Positions 22,213 through 31,356 are shown, counted from the stretch's first letter. The stretch: DNA of 64,000 bases from Streptomyces sp. 2131.1 (GCF_900105515.1 NZ_FNSY01000003.1:1-64000), one strand, 5' to 3'. The notes: generated by a model from the letters alone, not told the origin. Numbers and translations: made by a program.

Positions 22213-24195
22213 ATGGCTGACACCCAGACGACCGGCATCAAGAACGCGGACGAACTCATCACCCTTGCGGCCGCGTTCGGCCTGACCGTGACGGTCGAGA
22301 GGACCGACCGCGACACGCTCACCTCCTACGTGGTGCGCTTCGCGATCCCCGTCCCCGCCGCGAACGCCGGCACTGAGCTGGGCCGCGCCATCGCGGGCGA
22401 CACCATCACCCTCCTGTGGACCAAAGCGAAGAAGAAGGGCGCACGCGGCCGCCTGGCCGACGCCACCGTCTGGACCGTCGCCGGCCACCGCAAGGCGCGC
22501 ACCCTGCGCGCGGTCACTGCCGCCGTCGACACCCTGGGGCGCAGCTCCAACAAGTACGCCCGCGACGCTGCGCCCTTCCCCGAGGACGTCGTCGACGCCC
22601 CGCACGCCGTGTTCGTCGACGGCCACCAGGTCCACGCGGGCATCCCTGCCGCGCACGTCCGCACCATCGTGAAGAACCGCCGCTTCCGTGGCTGGACCTT
22701 CCACCAGGACGCCGACAAGGCCATCGTGTGCGAGACCCGCCGCTACGTCCCGGTGCAGCCGGCCGCCGCCGAGGAGGCCCCCGCCCCCGTCGCCGACGAG
22801 CGCCAGCACGTTCGGATCACCAACGACGGCCCCGCCGAGGTCATCCCGACCCGTGAGGCCCTGGACGAGATCAACGCCGCGATGATGGAGCCGGAGGTGA
22901 AGCGGACCGTCAAGCGCATGTCCGCGAGCAAGTCGACGGCCCACATCGTCTACCGCGACGGCCGGACCGTGTACCTGCGCCCCGCCACCCCCGGCGACGT
23001 CTTCCCCACCCCGGCGGAGCGCCCCACGGACGCCGAGCTGACCGGCGACATCGACGCAGGGCACGCCGCCTACCTCGCCGAGACGTTCGCCGCCGTCGCC
23101 GACGGTACGGCGCTCCCCGTCCGCGCCGACATGATCCGGCCCGGCATGGACGTGATCCACGCGCACATGGGCGAGACCCGCACCATCGACACCGTCACGG
23201 CCTACGTCGGCGCCCCCGGCGCGCCGTGGGTCCGCCCCTCCTGGACGTTCCGCAGCCACGACGAGAGCACGGCCGGCAGCACCTACCCGCCGGAGATGCA
23301 CCTGATGGTTACCCGCGCCTCCCTGGACGCCGTGTTCGGCCCGGCCCCCGTCGAGGACGCCGCCCCCGCCGCGCCGGTCGACGAGAAGACCCGCCGTTGG
23401 GCCGAGGGGTTCGCCGCGAAGTGGTGGGCCGAGCAGAACACCGGCGAGCCCACCGACGCCGCCCTGGCCGCCGTGTTCGCCCACACGGTGAAGCCGCCGA
23501 AGCCGGAGGCGTACCCGCTCATCCGCGAGGCCATCACCGCACTCACGCCCCCGCCCGCCGCCGCGCCCCTGTTCGCCGCGCACGCCGCCCGTGAGGCCGC
23601 CGAGGAGGCCACCGACCTGACGCCGCGCGCCCTGTCCACGCTCGCCCACCACTTGGAGACCCTGCCGCTCGCCGCGCCCCCCGCGCTGCACGAGAGGCTG
23701 CACGCGGCCCGAGACACCGCCGAGGGTGCGTGGGAGGCCCTGCGGTTCGCTCACAGCCTGGCCGCCAAGACGGCCGCCCGTAGTGCCGCAAAGGACGCCA
23801 TTGTTCGGGCAAGGGCCGCCATCCTGGCCGTCCAGCCGCACGCCCGCCGGATGCACGGCACCGACATGCCACACACCGCCGACAGCATCCGCGCCGCCGC
23901 GCTCGCCTACATGCACCTCGGAGCCACCCCCGACGAGACCAACGCCCTCAAGAACGGCGCCGCCGAGGTACGCATCGACTGCCGCCCCGACACGGGGAAC
24001 GGGTGGACCGTCACCGCCCGCATCACGGCCGGCATCCGGGACGTCCGCTGGTTCCTCCCCGCGCACCCGCCCATCGTCGTCAAGTTCCGCAGGGTCGACG
24101 GCCGCCAGAGCCCCGCCGACAACGCGCGCAAGGTGATCGGGTCCATGCTCCGCGTGGACGTACCCGTCACGTACAAGGACGCCGCGCACCACTGA
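22213..24195 (+). CDS. Large hypothetical protein
   Basis: The product is 660 aa. It opens the rightward cassette array and is its largest protein. The N-terminal 200 residues contain GIKNADELITLAAAFGLTVTVERTDRDTLT and a lysine-rich TKAKKKG; the middle and C-terminal parts are Ala/Pro-rich with scattered W/H segments (RRWAEGFAAKWWAEQNTGEPTD). No catalytic motif is recognised. ATG 22213 was chosen for its RBS (GAGGAGCACC) and leader hairpin; the frame is open further upstream. Confidence 0.7.
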   Translation: MADTQTTGIKNADELITLAAAFGLTVTVERTDRDTLTSYVVRFAIPVPAANAGTELGRAIAGDTITLLWTKAKKKGARGRLADATVWTVAGHRKARTLRAVTAAVDTLGRSSNKYARDAAPFPEDVVDAPHAVFVDGHQVHAGIPAAHVRTIVKNRRFRGWTFHQDADKAIVCETRRYVPVQPAAAEEAPAPVADERQHVRITNDGPAEVIPTREALDEINAAMMEPEVKRTVKRMSASKSTAHIVYRDGRTVYLRPATPGDVFPTPAERPTDAELTGDIDAGHAAYLAETFAAVADGTALPVRADMIRPGMDVIHAHMGETRTIDTVTAYVGAPGAPWVRPSWTFRSHDESTAGSTYPPEMHLMVTRASLDAVFGPAPVEDAAPAAPVDEKTRRWAEGFAAKWWAEQNTGEPTDAALAAVFAHTVKPPKPEAYPLIREAITALTPPPAAAPLFAAHAAREAAEEATDLTPRALSTLAHHLETLPLAAPPALHERLHAARDTAEGAWEALRFAHSLAAKTAARSAAKDAIVRARAAILAVQPHARRMHGTDMPHTADSIRAAALAYMHLGATPDETNALKNGAAEVRIDCRPDTGNGWTVTARITAGIRDVRWFLPAHPPIVVKFRRVDGRQSPADNARKVIGSMLRVDVPVTYKDAAHH

Positions 24196-24203
24196 CCCCG
24201 CCC

Positions 24204-24237
24204 GGCGCCGCCCGGCCGGATCGGGTCGGGCGGCGCC
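24204..24237. terminator. 11-bp hairpin terminator
   Basis: GGCGCCGCCCG / CGGGCGGCGCC with a 12-nt loop just after the 22213 gene. Confidence 0.7.
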
Positions 24238-24319
24238 CTCGAGGCCCCATACGCGCCCGCGCGCGTGTGGACGGTCCAGAAAGTCCAGGAACCCGCGTCA
24301 CCTGCCCCGTTCCCTCTGG

Positions 24320-24330
24320 GGCGACGCAAG
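24320..24330 (+). promoter_or_regulatory. Box B-like element on the plus strand
   Basis: GGCGACGCAAG, 69 bases before the start at 24399; spacing matches boxes before 17383 and 18219 on the other strand. Confidence 0.4.
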
Positions 24331-24351
24331 CCGTCTCCGCGCGGCCCACTG

Positions 24352-24371
24352 CCCGGCGAGAGCACGCCGGG
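24352..24371 (+). promoter_or_regulatory. AGAGCA-loop leader hairpin
   Basis: CCCGGCG-AGAGCA-CGCCGGG, perfect 7 bp, then CCAACGAAGTGAGGAACCCCC before the start at 24399. Confidence 0.8.
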
Positions 24372-24398
24372 CCCAACCAACGAAGTGAGGAACCCCCG

Positions 24399-25244
24399 AT
24401 GTTGACCCCCCTTGAGCGCGCCGACGAGATGGCGCGTCTGGTCATCGCTGCGGCGCAGCAGGACAACGCCTGTGTTGTGACCGGCGGCCTGGTGGACACC
24501 GTGATGAAGCTGCACGCCGACACGGAGGCGGGGAAGGCGAACCCGGTGACGGTGCGTCGGCTGATCCGGGCCGGCGCCGGGGCCGAGGGGGTCCGCGTCG
24601 TCCTCACCGATGATGAGCGGTACTGGGCGATCCGGGAGCAGCTCCACCACATGGGCGGCGACGAGGTGCACGCGCTGCGCGACAGCATCTCCGACGGCGG
24701 CGAGCTGGACCCGCGCGGCAATGACCGCGTGCTGGTCGAGGCGATCTCCGTGCGTCTGTCGCGGCGTCTGCCTCCGCACCGTCTGAGTGGTGCCGAGCCG
24801 GTCTCCATCCGTCTGTGGGACGAGCCGGAGCCGGACGGAGTCGGGTCGCTCCCGGAGTACGCGGGCCACCCGAGCGTGGTCGCGGCCTTGGAAATCCTGC
24901 GCGCGGCCAGGGTGCCGGTGGCCACGGTCCCCGGGCGCAAGATGCTGTACCGCGACTGGCACAGCCCGCAGGGGCCGCAGGGTGCGTTTCTGTGGACCTA
25001 CACGGGTTGGACGCTCGAGGTGACGTGGTTCATCGACGGCGCCCAAGACGAGCGGGGCATGCGGTCCCGTGACGTCCGCCGTGTGCGGGGTGCCCGTAAC
25101 CAGGCTCTCGACGACGTCGCCGCAGCGTTCCGTGCGGCGGGCTGGACGGCGTGGCGGGTGATGAGCCGTAAGACGGCGACGCGGTGCGATCTCCGCTTGG
25201 ACGTAGCACCCCCGGCGGCCGTGGAGTCCCCGGCCGTCTCCTGA
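24399..25244 (+). CDS. Hypothetical protein
   Basis: The product is 281 aa. The N-terminal helical part (LTPLERADEMARLVIAAAQQDNACVVTGG) is followed by a mixed region and a C-terminal module DVAAAFRAAGWTAWRV that resembles a segment near the C-terminus of the 27501 product (ALFRMAGWTVQEF). Function not recognised. Confidence 0.65.
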   Translation: MLTPLERADEMARLVIAAAQQDNACVVTGGLVDTVMKLHADTEAGKANPVTVRRLIRAGAGAEGVRVVLTDDERYWAIREQLHHMGGDEVHALRDSISDGGELDPRGNDRVLVEAISVRLSRRLPPHRLSGAEPVSIRLWDEPEPDGVGSLPEYAGHPSVVAALEILRAARVPVATVPGRKMLYRDWHSPQGPQGAFLWTYTGWTLEVTWFIDGAQDERGMRSRDVRRVRGARNQALDDVAAAFRAAGWTAWRVMSRKTATRCDLRLDVAPPAAVESPAVS

Positions 25245-25340
25245 CGCCCCCAGTCCCGTTCTCCCGCCCTGTCGCCGTCGTCCTGGTCGCCGAGTGCGTC
25301 CAGACGCGGCGGGGCGCTCCCAGGAAGGCCCAGCCCCGAC

Positions 25341-25703
25341 ATGCCCATGCCCCCGTGGCTCCGCTCCCACCTGCCTGCCGAGCCCACCCGTACGTTCGTC
25401 GCGTTCACCGACGCGGTCGCCGAGCTTTTGGAGCTGCCGCCCGCGCCGCCGGCCGAGGTCTACGCCCGCCGGTACGACACGGACCACGTCTGGATGGTCT
25501 GGCGGTACAAGGACGGCGGCGCCTCCCTGTTCCTCGAGCGCCCATACGGGGAGCTGCGCGACGGCGTGTGGGTTCGCCTGCACTGGCACGAGTCGCCGAA
25601 CCCGGAGGTGGTGGCCGCGATGATCCGGGCCTACGTGCGCCGAGGACGTCGCGAGCAGCGCCGCCGCCCGTGCTGGCTCGTCCGCGTGCTGTTCGGCCGC
25701 TGA
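25341..25703 (+). CDS. Hypothetical protein
   Basis: The product is 120 aa with several Trp residues (HVWMVWRYKDGGASLFLERPYGE) and a basic tail (RRGRREQRRRPCWLVRVLFGR). AGGAAGG lies upstream of ATG 25341 at a rather long distance. No known family. Confidence 0.55.
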   Translation: MPMPPWLRSHLPAEPTRTFVAFTDAVAELLELPPAPPAEVYARRYDTDHVWMVWRYKDGGASLFLERPYGELRDGVWVRLHWHESPNPEVVAAMIRAYVRRGRREQRRRPCWLVRVLFGR

Positions 25704-25747
25704 GCCGGCCCCGTGATCCCCGGCCCGCACCCCGTGGGCCGGTCCCC

Positions 25748-25770
25748 TGCGGCGGAGAGCTACCGCCGCA
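25748..25770 (+). promoter_or_regulatory. Leader hairpin with variant loop AGAGCTA
   Basis: TGCGGCGG-AGAGCTA-CCGCCGCA, perfect 8 bp, before the gene at 25794. Confidence 0.75.
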
Positions 25771-25793
25771 ACCCGAAGGAGAGGAACAAGCGC

Positions 25794-26813
25794 GTGAGCG
25801 CGTACGTAGAGATCCCCCGCCCGTACGAGTCGGCCCCCGGCCGGTTCACCGTCGACCTGGTGTTCCCGACTGCGTCGAAGCGCCGGGCGAAGCAACACCA
25901 CGACGTGGCGTGGGCCCTGGCCGACGTCCACGGCGTGGAGGCGTCCACCCCGTTCGCCCTGAACCCCAGGTGGTCGTACTACAAGGAGATGTGCGGGAGC
26001 GATGAGCGGTACGGCGGGCCCGACGAGCGGCGCCTGACGGTGCAGGGCGGAGCTCGAGCGGTCGCCCGGTACCTGGTCGCCCTCGAGCGTGTCCTCGACG
26101 AGGTGGAGGCCCTGGCGACGCGAGCAGTCCGCGCGTTCGGCGCGTGGAAGCGCTCCGTGGCCGGTGAGCCGTTCCTGGAGTACGAGGACGCGTCCACCAT
26201 GCGCGTGCGGTCTCGGGAGTTCCGGGCGGACGTCCTGCGGGCCCTGGTGCAGGGTCTGGACGCCCGTACGCGGCCCGTGGGGGAGCGGGACAGCTCCCGG
26301 CCGCTGTGGGAGCAGTACGGGGCCGTCGCCGAGGAGGTACGGGCCGCCGCGGGCGGAGTCGACCTCGAGCGGGCCGACGAGGAGGCCATGACCGCCCAGG
26401 AGGCGCGCATGGTCCCGGCGGCCGTCGCCGAGGCGGAACGCCTGGTCCGCGCCGAGGCGGCCCGGCTCGAGGAGCAGCGCCTGGAGGAGGAGCGCGAGGA
26501 GCTGTTCCGGCAGGTCGACGCGGCGTGCGCGCAGGAAGCCGACGAGGCGGACGCCGAGCGGTGCGCCCTGGACGGACAGGGGGCGTTGTTCGCCGTCTCG
26601 GAGGCCCGGCCCGCGCTGGTGGTGCCCCCGCCCCGGCCGGTGAAGCCGCGCCGCGCGCCCCGTGAGCGCGTGCCCGTGGCGGCCCGGTTCCCCGACGGGA
26701 CAACGCACGTTGCGATCAGCCGGGAGCAGGTGGAGCACTTCAACCCGGGCATCGCGGCCGCCATGTGGCCGAAGGTGAACCCGGAGCGCCGGCGGTACGT
26801 CCCCGCGGCCTGA
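25794..26813 (+). CDS. Hypothetical protein with coiled coil and QGALF motif
   Basis: The product is 339 aa. The region around 215-260 is a Glu/Arg coiled coil (AEAERLVRAEAARLEEQRLEEEREELFRQV). DGQGALFAV contains QGALF, which fits the bacterial clamp-binding pattern QxxLF. The C-terminus (VAARFPDGTTHVAISREQVEHF) may be a small beta unit. GTG 25794 follows GGAGAGGAAC. Function unknown. Confidence 0.6.
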   Translation: MSAYVEIPRPYESAPGRFTVDLVFPTASKRRAKQHHDVAWALADVHGVEASTPFALNPRWSYYKEMCGSDERYGGPDERRLTVQGGARAVARYLVALERVLDEVEALATRAVRAFGAWKRSVAGEPFLEYEDASTMRVRSREFRADVLRALVQGLDARTRPVGERDSSRPLWEQYGAVAEEVRAAAGGVDLERADEEAMTAQEARMVPAAVAEAERLVRAEAARLEEQRLEEEREELFRQVDAACAQEADEADAERCALDGQGALFAVSEARPALVVPPPRPVKPRRAPRERVPVAARFPDGTTHVAISREQVEHFNPGIAAAMWPKVNPERRRYVPAA

Positions 26814-26847
26814 CAGCTCCCCGGAGTCGGGACCACCCCGAACGCTA

Positions 26848-26893
26848 AGCCCGGGTGAATCCAGGGGTGCGAATCCCTGGTTTCACCTGGGCT
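26848..26893. repeat. 46-bp near-perfect palindrome
   Basis: The arms (26848-26866 and 26875-26893) match at 17 of 19 positions around an 8-nt centre. It lies 14 bases before box A of the 26981 gene and 35 bases after the stop at 26813. It may be a terminator or an operator. Confidence 0.7.
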
Positions 26894-26906
26894 ACCCCTT
26901 CCCTAG

Positions 26907-26927
26907 ATTCCCCTGGGTGTACTATTC
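26907..26927 (+). promoter_or_regulatory. Box A promoter-like element
   Basis: TTCCCCTGGGTGTACTATTC; the leader hairpin starts about 7 bases after the -10-like TACTAT. Confidence 0.7.
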
Positions 26928-26933
26928 TTCTTG

Positions 26934-26957
26934 TTGGCGGGAGAGCAACCCGCCGCA
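26934..26957 (+). promoter_or_regulatory. AGAGCAA-loop leader hairpin
   Basis: GGCGGG-AGAGCAA-CCCGCC with TT/AA flanks, then CCAACGAAGGAGGAACACC. Confidence 0.8.
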
Positions 26958-26980
26958 ACCAACGAAGGAGGAACACCCCC

Positions 26981-27403
26981 ATGAACGCTGCCCTGGCTGC
27001 GAAGCCCCTGCCGCAGCTTTCCGCGCAGTACGGGCCCATGCGGTCCGTGATCGGCGCCCCCAGCACCACCGACGTCATCCCCGAGCAGCACGACGCCTAC
27101 CTGTTCAACATCGCGGGCGGCAACGTGCTTCGGGAGTCCGTCATCAAGGGCGCCGACCGGAAGCCCGTCCTGGCCGTCCGGTTCGTCGAGTACACCGACC
27201 CCGTCACCCGCACGCAGCGCTACGCCGTCGACTTCTGGTCGATCCGGCGTATCAGCGTCTCGGACCACGGCAACCGCGCCATGGCTGAGGTGACGTACGA
27301 GCGGGCGGTGCGCGCCGAGTACGAGCGCCCGACGCTCGACCTGCCCGCCGAGCGGCTCGGCAAGGGCCTGTCGGCCTACTACGACGTCACCGACGTCGCC
27401 TGA
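26981..27403 (+). CDS. Hypothetical protein
   Basis: The product is 140 aa, mixed alpha/beta (AVRFVEYTDPVTRTQRYAVDFWSIRRISVSDHG). It has the complete box A, hairpin and GAGGAACACC module. Not recognised. Confidence 0.7.
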   Translation: MNAALAAKPLPQLSAQYGPMRSVIGAPSTTDVIPEQHDAYLFNIAGGNVLRESVIKGADRKPVLAVRFVEYTDPVTRTQRYAVDFWSIRRISVSDHGNRAMAEVTYERAVRAEYERPTLDLPAERLGKGLSAYYDVTDVA

Positions 27404-27422
27404 CCGGTCCGGTCCCTCTCTC

Positions 27423-27455
27423 GCCGGGGCGCGACCGTACGCGCCGCGCCCCGGC
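27423..27455. terminator. 11-bp hairpin terminator
   Basis: GCCGGGGCGCG / CGCGCCCCGGC with an 11-nt loop. Confidence 0.65.
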
Positions 27456-27500
27456 ACCCTCCCCCAACTCGCCACCACTCCACCGAGGAGACACCCCGCC

Positions 27501-28856
27501 ATGGGCAAGACCACCGACGCCGCCACCCGCACGATCCACCTTCAGGGCGTGGGCCGCGTGCCCGCCGTCGAGGCCCAAGACCTGAGCGTTGGCGACCAGC
27601 TCATGTACAACTCCGGCAGCGTCTACCAGATCACTAAGATTGAGGACGCCTCCCCGAAGTTCTTCCGGATTTTCCAGGTCAGCACCGAGACCGGCGAGGA
27701 GTACAGCCGCCGTGTCAAGAAGGACCGTCTCGCGGCCCGCGTGCCCGAGGGAAAGCGCCGCCGTCTGGGCCACGACGCCCCGGCAACCAACTACCGCGCC
27801 CAGGTCTGCGCCCCCCAGGGCGGTATCTGGGTCACGGTGAGCCACGGTGACACTGCCAAGGCCGCCGCATGTGGCCGTACTCCGCTGAACCAATTCTCCT
27901 ACTTCGGCTCCGTGATGCTGGGACGTCACGGGCTCGGCGACACTTACGACGCCCGCGTCGACAACATGGCGGCCATGGCGGCCGGCGCGACCCTCACCGC
28001 CGAGAACGGGCACCGTTTCCGCATCCTGCCGCCAGAACAGCCGAGCGTATCCGTGGAAGCCGCCGCGCTCGCCCAGAAGTACCCTCTCGGCGCTGCGGCC
28101 GTCTTCACGCCGGAGGGCGCCACGGAGCGGGACGTTGTCGTCGTGAACTCCGCCCCCGACGCTGACGGCACCGTCGAAGTGCTCAGCGCCCGGCAGAACG
28201 GTAAGGCGCTCCGGGTGCCGCTTGCCGCGCTGGAGGAGCTGCCCGCACTGCCCCCGGCCCCCGAAGGCGACCCCACCGACTATTGGACCGTCACGGACGA
28301 CAAGGGCCAGGAAGTAACCCGCGTGCGGGCCGAGACCAGGGTCGGCGCCCGTACCGAGGTGGAGAGGAACCCCCAGGCTGCGGCGGTCGCCAAGAGGCTC
28401 GGTGGGCTGTTCTACCGGCGCCTCAGCACATCGGAGCTCCCGCCGGAGCTCCGGGCCGCGCTGGAGGCCGACACCGCCCGTCAGGCCGCGCCTCGCGCCC
28501 TTGGCTGCCTCCCCGGAAGCGTTGACGTCCCTCAGGTGAAGGCCGCTATCCGTCTCCTCACACACGACGGGCAGCCGCTCGCCGCGTTCGACGAGCGGGA
28601 CCGGTGCCTGAGCGCCGGGGCCTACCTGGACCCGCGCCGCGAGACCGGCGAGGTGGTCCTCGAGTTCCTCGCCGAGCACCGGCCGGCCGCCGGGCGGAAG
28701 GAGCTGGCCGACGAGCAAGAGCGGGTCACCCTCGAATACGCCGCCCTGTTCCGAATGGCCGGCTGGACCGTGCAGGAGTTCCAGGAGCGCGACCACACCG
28801 GCCAGGAGCGTCTGGCGCGGCTCATCCTCACGCCTCCGACGCCCCACAGCGTCTAG
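27501..28856 (+). CDS. Hypothetical protein
   Basis: The product is 451 aa. The N-terminal 90 residues form a small beta-like unit (VGRVPAVEAQDLSVGDQLMYNSGSVYQITKIED), with a similar VKKDRLAARVPEGK ending. The rest is mixed. GAGGAGACACC lies before ATG 27501. No enzyme motif recognised. Confidence 0.65.
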   Translation: MGKTTDAATRTIHLQGVGRVPAVEAQDLSVGDQLMYNSGSVYQITKIEDASPKFFRIFQVSTETGEEYSRRVKKDRLAARVPEGKRRRLGHDAPATNYRAQVCAPQGGIWVTVSHGDTAKAAACGRTPLNQFSYFGSVMLGRHGLGDTYDARVDNMAAMAAGATLTAENGHRFRILPPEQPSVSVEAAALAQKYPLGAAAVFTPEGATERDVVVVNSAPDADGTVEVLSARQNGKALRVPLAALEELPALPPAPEGDPTDYWTVTDDKGQEVTRVRAETRVGARTEVERNPQAAAVAKRLGGLFYRRLSTSELPPELRAALEADTARQAAPRALGCLPGSVDVPQVKAAIRLLTHDGQPLAAFDERDRCLSAGAYLDPRRETGEVVLEFLAEHRPAAGRKELADEQERVTLEYAALFRMAGWTVQEFQERDHTGQERLARLILTPPTPHSV

Positions 28857-28866
28857 CAGCTCCCCC

Positions 28867-28895
28867 GGCCGGGGCGCAGCCCGTACGCCCCGGCC
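28867..28895. terminator. 10-bp hairpin terminator
   Basis: GGCCGGGGCG / CGCCCCGGCC with a 9-nt loop. Confidence 0.6.
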
Positions 28896-28926
28896 CCACC
28901 CGTCTCACGCCCTGGAGGACCACCCG

Positions 28927-29376
28927 ATGCAGACCATCGCCCTGTTCGACGTCCCGACCGCTCCGCAGCCGGCCGCCAAGCTCCATCGGGCGCCGCTCGC
29001 CCTGGGGGAGCTGCCCGTGTCGAGTGTTCCCGCCGCGTACGACCGGGAGCACCTCTACAGCCCGAAGGCGAACACGGCCGCGCTCGTCGACCACCGGCCC
29101 GGCGACCAGTTCCCGCCGCTCCCGGTGTCCCCGCCCGGGCCGAAGGCGTGGGGCGCCTGGTGGCGGACCGAGGCCAGCGTGACCACGCCGGACTATCTGG
29201 GGCTGGAGCCCGGCGACGTGATCACCCTGGACGACGGCGACACGGCGACCGTCGTATCCACGTGCCGGTTCGGCGCGGTCGTCCGCTACGCGCTGCCCCC
29301 GAGCGAGTGGTGCGACAAGGAGTACGCGGAGCAGTACGTGACCGCCCGCAACCAGTTCGGCCGCTGGTACCGCTGA
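28927..29376 (+). CDS. Hypothetical protein, N-terminal QTIALFDVP
   Basis: The product is 149 aa. Its first residues MQTIALFDVP closely match the starts of the PP-loop protein (MQTVPLFDLP) and the DpdA-like protein (MSAAVLFDVP) nearby. The C-terminal half holds a small beta barrel-like stretch (LGLEPGDVITLDDGDTATVVSTCRFGAVV). It may assist the same process as those proteins; this is inference from the shared tag and position. Confidence 0.65.
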   Translation: MQTIALFDVPTAPQPAAKLHRAPLALGELPVSSVPAAYDREHLYSPKANTAALVDHRPGDQFPPLPVSPPGPKAWGAWWRTEASVTTPDYLGLEPGDVITLDDGDTATVVSTCRFGAVVRYALPPSEWCDKEYAEQYVTARNQFGRWYR

Positions 29377-29388
29377 CCACCCGCCCAC

Positions 29389-29414
29389 GGGGCGCAGCTC
29401 CCACGCTGCGCCCC
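29389..29414. terminator. 9-bp hairpin terminator
   Basis: GGGGCGCAG / CTGCGCCCC with an 8-nt loop. Confidence 0.6.
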
Positions 29415-29463
29415 GGCCTCTCCGCCCCTTCTCCGCCCGCTCCACGCCCTTGAGGACCCCGCC

Positions 29464-30564
29464 ATGCAGACCGTGCCCCTGTTCGACCTCCCCGACATCC
29501 AGACGCTCCAGGAAGCCCCCGCGGCCGCCGCGCCGGCGAAGACCAAGCCGAAGCGGAAGCGGACGAGCCGCGTGCACCCGTCCGTCCCCCTCGAGCCGTC
29601 GACGACCGTGCCGGACGAGATGATCCTCAACGCGGACTGGATCGTCATCTCGAGCAGCGGCGGCAAGGACTCGCAAGCGATGCTCTCGTACGTCGTGCGG
29701 CGCGCGAAGGCCCTGGGGATGCTGCACAAGGTCGTCGTCGTCCACGCGGACCTGGGCCGGGTCGAGTGGGAGGGGACGCGCGAGCTCGCCGAGCTCCAGG
29801 CGGCGCTCGCCGGAGTCCCCCGGTTCGAGGTGGTCCAGGCGAAGGGCGCCGATCTCCTCGACCGCGTCGAGATCCGGTACGGCAAGCTCAAGGCGAAGGC
29901 CGAGGAGGAGGCGCGCGAGCGCGGCGAGGACCCGGCCACGGCGAAGGTCGCCCCGGCTTGGCCGTCGAGCGCAGCACGCTGGTGCACCCCGGACGCGAAA
30001 AGGGGCCCGATCCGGACCCTCTACACCCGGCTCGTCGACGAGCTGGGCGACCTGGGCCGCCCCGTGCTCATCCTGGAGTGCATCGGCCAGCGGGCCGCGG
30101 AGAGCACCGCGCGGGCGCAGCTCGCCGAGGTGGAGGTCAACCGCGGAGCGAGCAACGGGAAGCGGCACGTCACCACCTGGCGGCCGATCCACGCATGGAG
30201 CGACCGGAAGGTGTGGGCGGAGATAGCCCGGTCGCGTCTGCCCTACCACCCGGCGTACGACTGGGGAAACCGGCGCCTGAGCTGCGTGTTCTGTGTCCTG
30301 GGGTGCAACAGCGACTTGGTGAACGGTGCCCGTCGGGTGCCGGAGCTCGCCGCGGCGTACGCCCGGACCGAAGTGGTGGTCGGCGCCGACTTCAAGAAGG
30401 GGTTGAGCATGGCGGAGATCATCCGGCGCGCCCAGGCGCTCGAGGAGGCCGAGGGCCCCGCCGCGCGGCCGCCGGCCGGAACCGCGATGGCAGTGCACAT
30501 CGGCCAGGCCGCAGCGACGAAGTACCGCGTCCGTCAGGTGGCGTTGTACAGCCTGGCCGCCTGA
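29464..30564 (+). CDS. PP-loop ATPase, PAPS reductase/DndC-like
   Basis: The product is 366 aa. The PP-loop SGGKDS (65-70) binds ATP and activates a substrate by adenylation or handles adenylylsulfate. WCTPDAKRGPI (173-183) and C274-x2-C277-x3-C281 give four cysteines that could hold an Fe-S cluster, as in PAPS reductase and DndC relatives. Phages often encode such proteins, probably for DNA or RNA sulfur or base modification. No DndB, DndD or DndE partner is visible, so a phosphorothioation role is not supported. The N-terminal MQTVPLFDLP tag is shared with two neighbours. Confidence 0.85.
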   Translation: MQTVPLFDLPDIQTLQEAPAAAAPAKTKPKRKRTSRVHPSVPLEPSTTVPDEMILNADWIVISSSGGKDSQAMLSYVVRRAKALGMLHKVVVVHADLGRVEWEGTRELAELQAALAGVPRFEVVQAKGADLLDRVEIRYGKLKAKAEEEARERGEDPATAKVAPAWPSSAARWCTPDAKRGPIRTLYTRLVDELGDLGRPVLILECIGQRAAESTARAQLAEVEVNRGASNGKRHVTTWRPIHAWSDRKVWAEIARSRLPYHPAYDWGNRRLSCVFCVLGCNSDLVNGARRVPELAAAYARTEVVVGADFKKGLSMAEIIRRAQALEEAEGPAARPPAGTAMAVHIGQAAATKYRVRQVALYSLAA

Positions 30565-30640
30565 TCTTCCCCATGCCCGCGCCGGGCCCGGTCCGGCGCG
30601 GGCAGACTGACCCCCGACCCCTTCCGATGGAGAGACGACG

Positions 30641-31213
30641 ATGCCCGAACAGCACCAGGACCTCGACGAGCAGCCGGAGGCGGTGCGCGCCCTGGTGGGC
30701 CGGACCATCACGGTGACGGAGGCCCTGTCGGGGATCCCGAACGCCCGCCCGTACCAGCTCCGGATCACCGAGGCCCGCATGACGTCCGACCCGGCGTCCC
30801 ACACTGTGCACGTGACGGGGGAGCGGCTCCGCATGGACGGCCGGCCCGCCACCCGCAAGTGGCGTCCCGTCGAGAACACCACCGTGTGGCTGACGGACGG
30901 CTGGACGGACGTCCTGGGCCTGCCCGCCTTGCCGTCGCGGGAGTGGCTCCGGGAGGCCGTGGGCCAGCCGGTGTACTCGGAGAGCCAGCGTGCCGGTATC
31001 GCAGCCCAAATCATCGACCAGGGCGCGGCGTACCGGGTCACGGTCGGCGAAGTCGTCGAGGACCAGGCCGTGCCCGGCGACGAGGTGACGCGCCGGGTGG
31101 CCGAGGCGCTCGCAGAGAAGGGGATGCGGCTGGACCGGCACGCGCACGGGCGGACGTTGCGGCTGCGCTACGCGGACGGGCGCCCCCTGGTGTTCTTGAC
31201 CCCGGAGGGCTGA
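30641..31213 (+). CDS. Hypothetical protein
   Basis: The product is 190 aa. Two similar beta-rich parts (VRALVGRTITVTEALSGIPNARPYQLRITEARM and GAAYRVTVGEVVEDQAVPGDEVTRRVAEAL) suggest a repeat. GGAGAGACGACG lies before ATG 30641. It sits between the PP-loop and DpdA-like genes. Confidence 0.65.
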   Translation: MPEQHQDLDEQPEAVRALVGRTITVTEALSGIPNARPYQLRITEARMTSDPASHTVHVTGERLRMDGRPATRKWRPVENTTVWLTDGWTDVLGLPALPSREWLREAVGQPVYSESQRAGIAAQIIDQGAAYRVTVGEVVEDQAVPGDEVTRRVAEALAEKGMRLDRHAHGRTLRLRYADGRPLVFLTPEG

Positions 31214-31284
31214 GCCGGCCCGCACGGCGGGGGTCGTCCTGGTGGGCGGCTCCCGCTTTTTTCTGCCGTTCCCTACCCCGGCGG

Positions 31285-31305
31285 ATTTCCCTTGGTGTAC
31301 TATTC
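31285..31305 (+). promoter_or_regulatory. Box A promoter-like element
   Basis: Exact core TTCCCTTGGTGTACTATTC upstream of the DpdA-like gene. Confidence 0.75.
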
Positions 31306-31311
31306 CTGGTG

Positions 31312-31332
31312 TTGGTGGAGAGCAACCACCGG
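31312..31332 (+). promoter_or_regulatory. AGAGCAA-loop leader hairpin
   Basis: GGTGG-AGAGCAA-CCACC, perfect 5 bp; the box A TACTAT lies about 6 bases before it. Confidence 0.75.
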
Positions 31333-31356
31333 CGAACCAGCGAAGCGAGGAACACC

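Noticed and set aside
22156..26738. Very long antisense frames (up to 943 aa) opposite the rightward cassettes
   Set aside because: High GC makes antisense frames stay open; the sense genes have RBS, leader hairpins and sensible composition.
29464..30564. DNA phosphorothioation (Dnd) system
   Set aside because: Only a DndC-like PP-loop protein is seen; no DndB, DndD or DndE partner is near.
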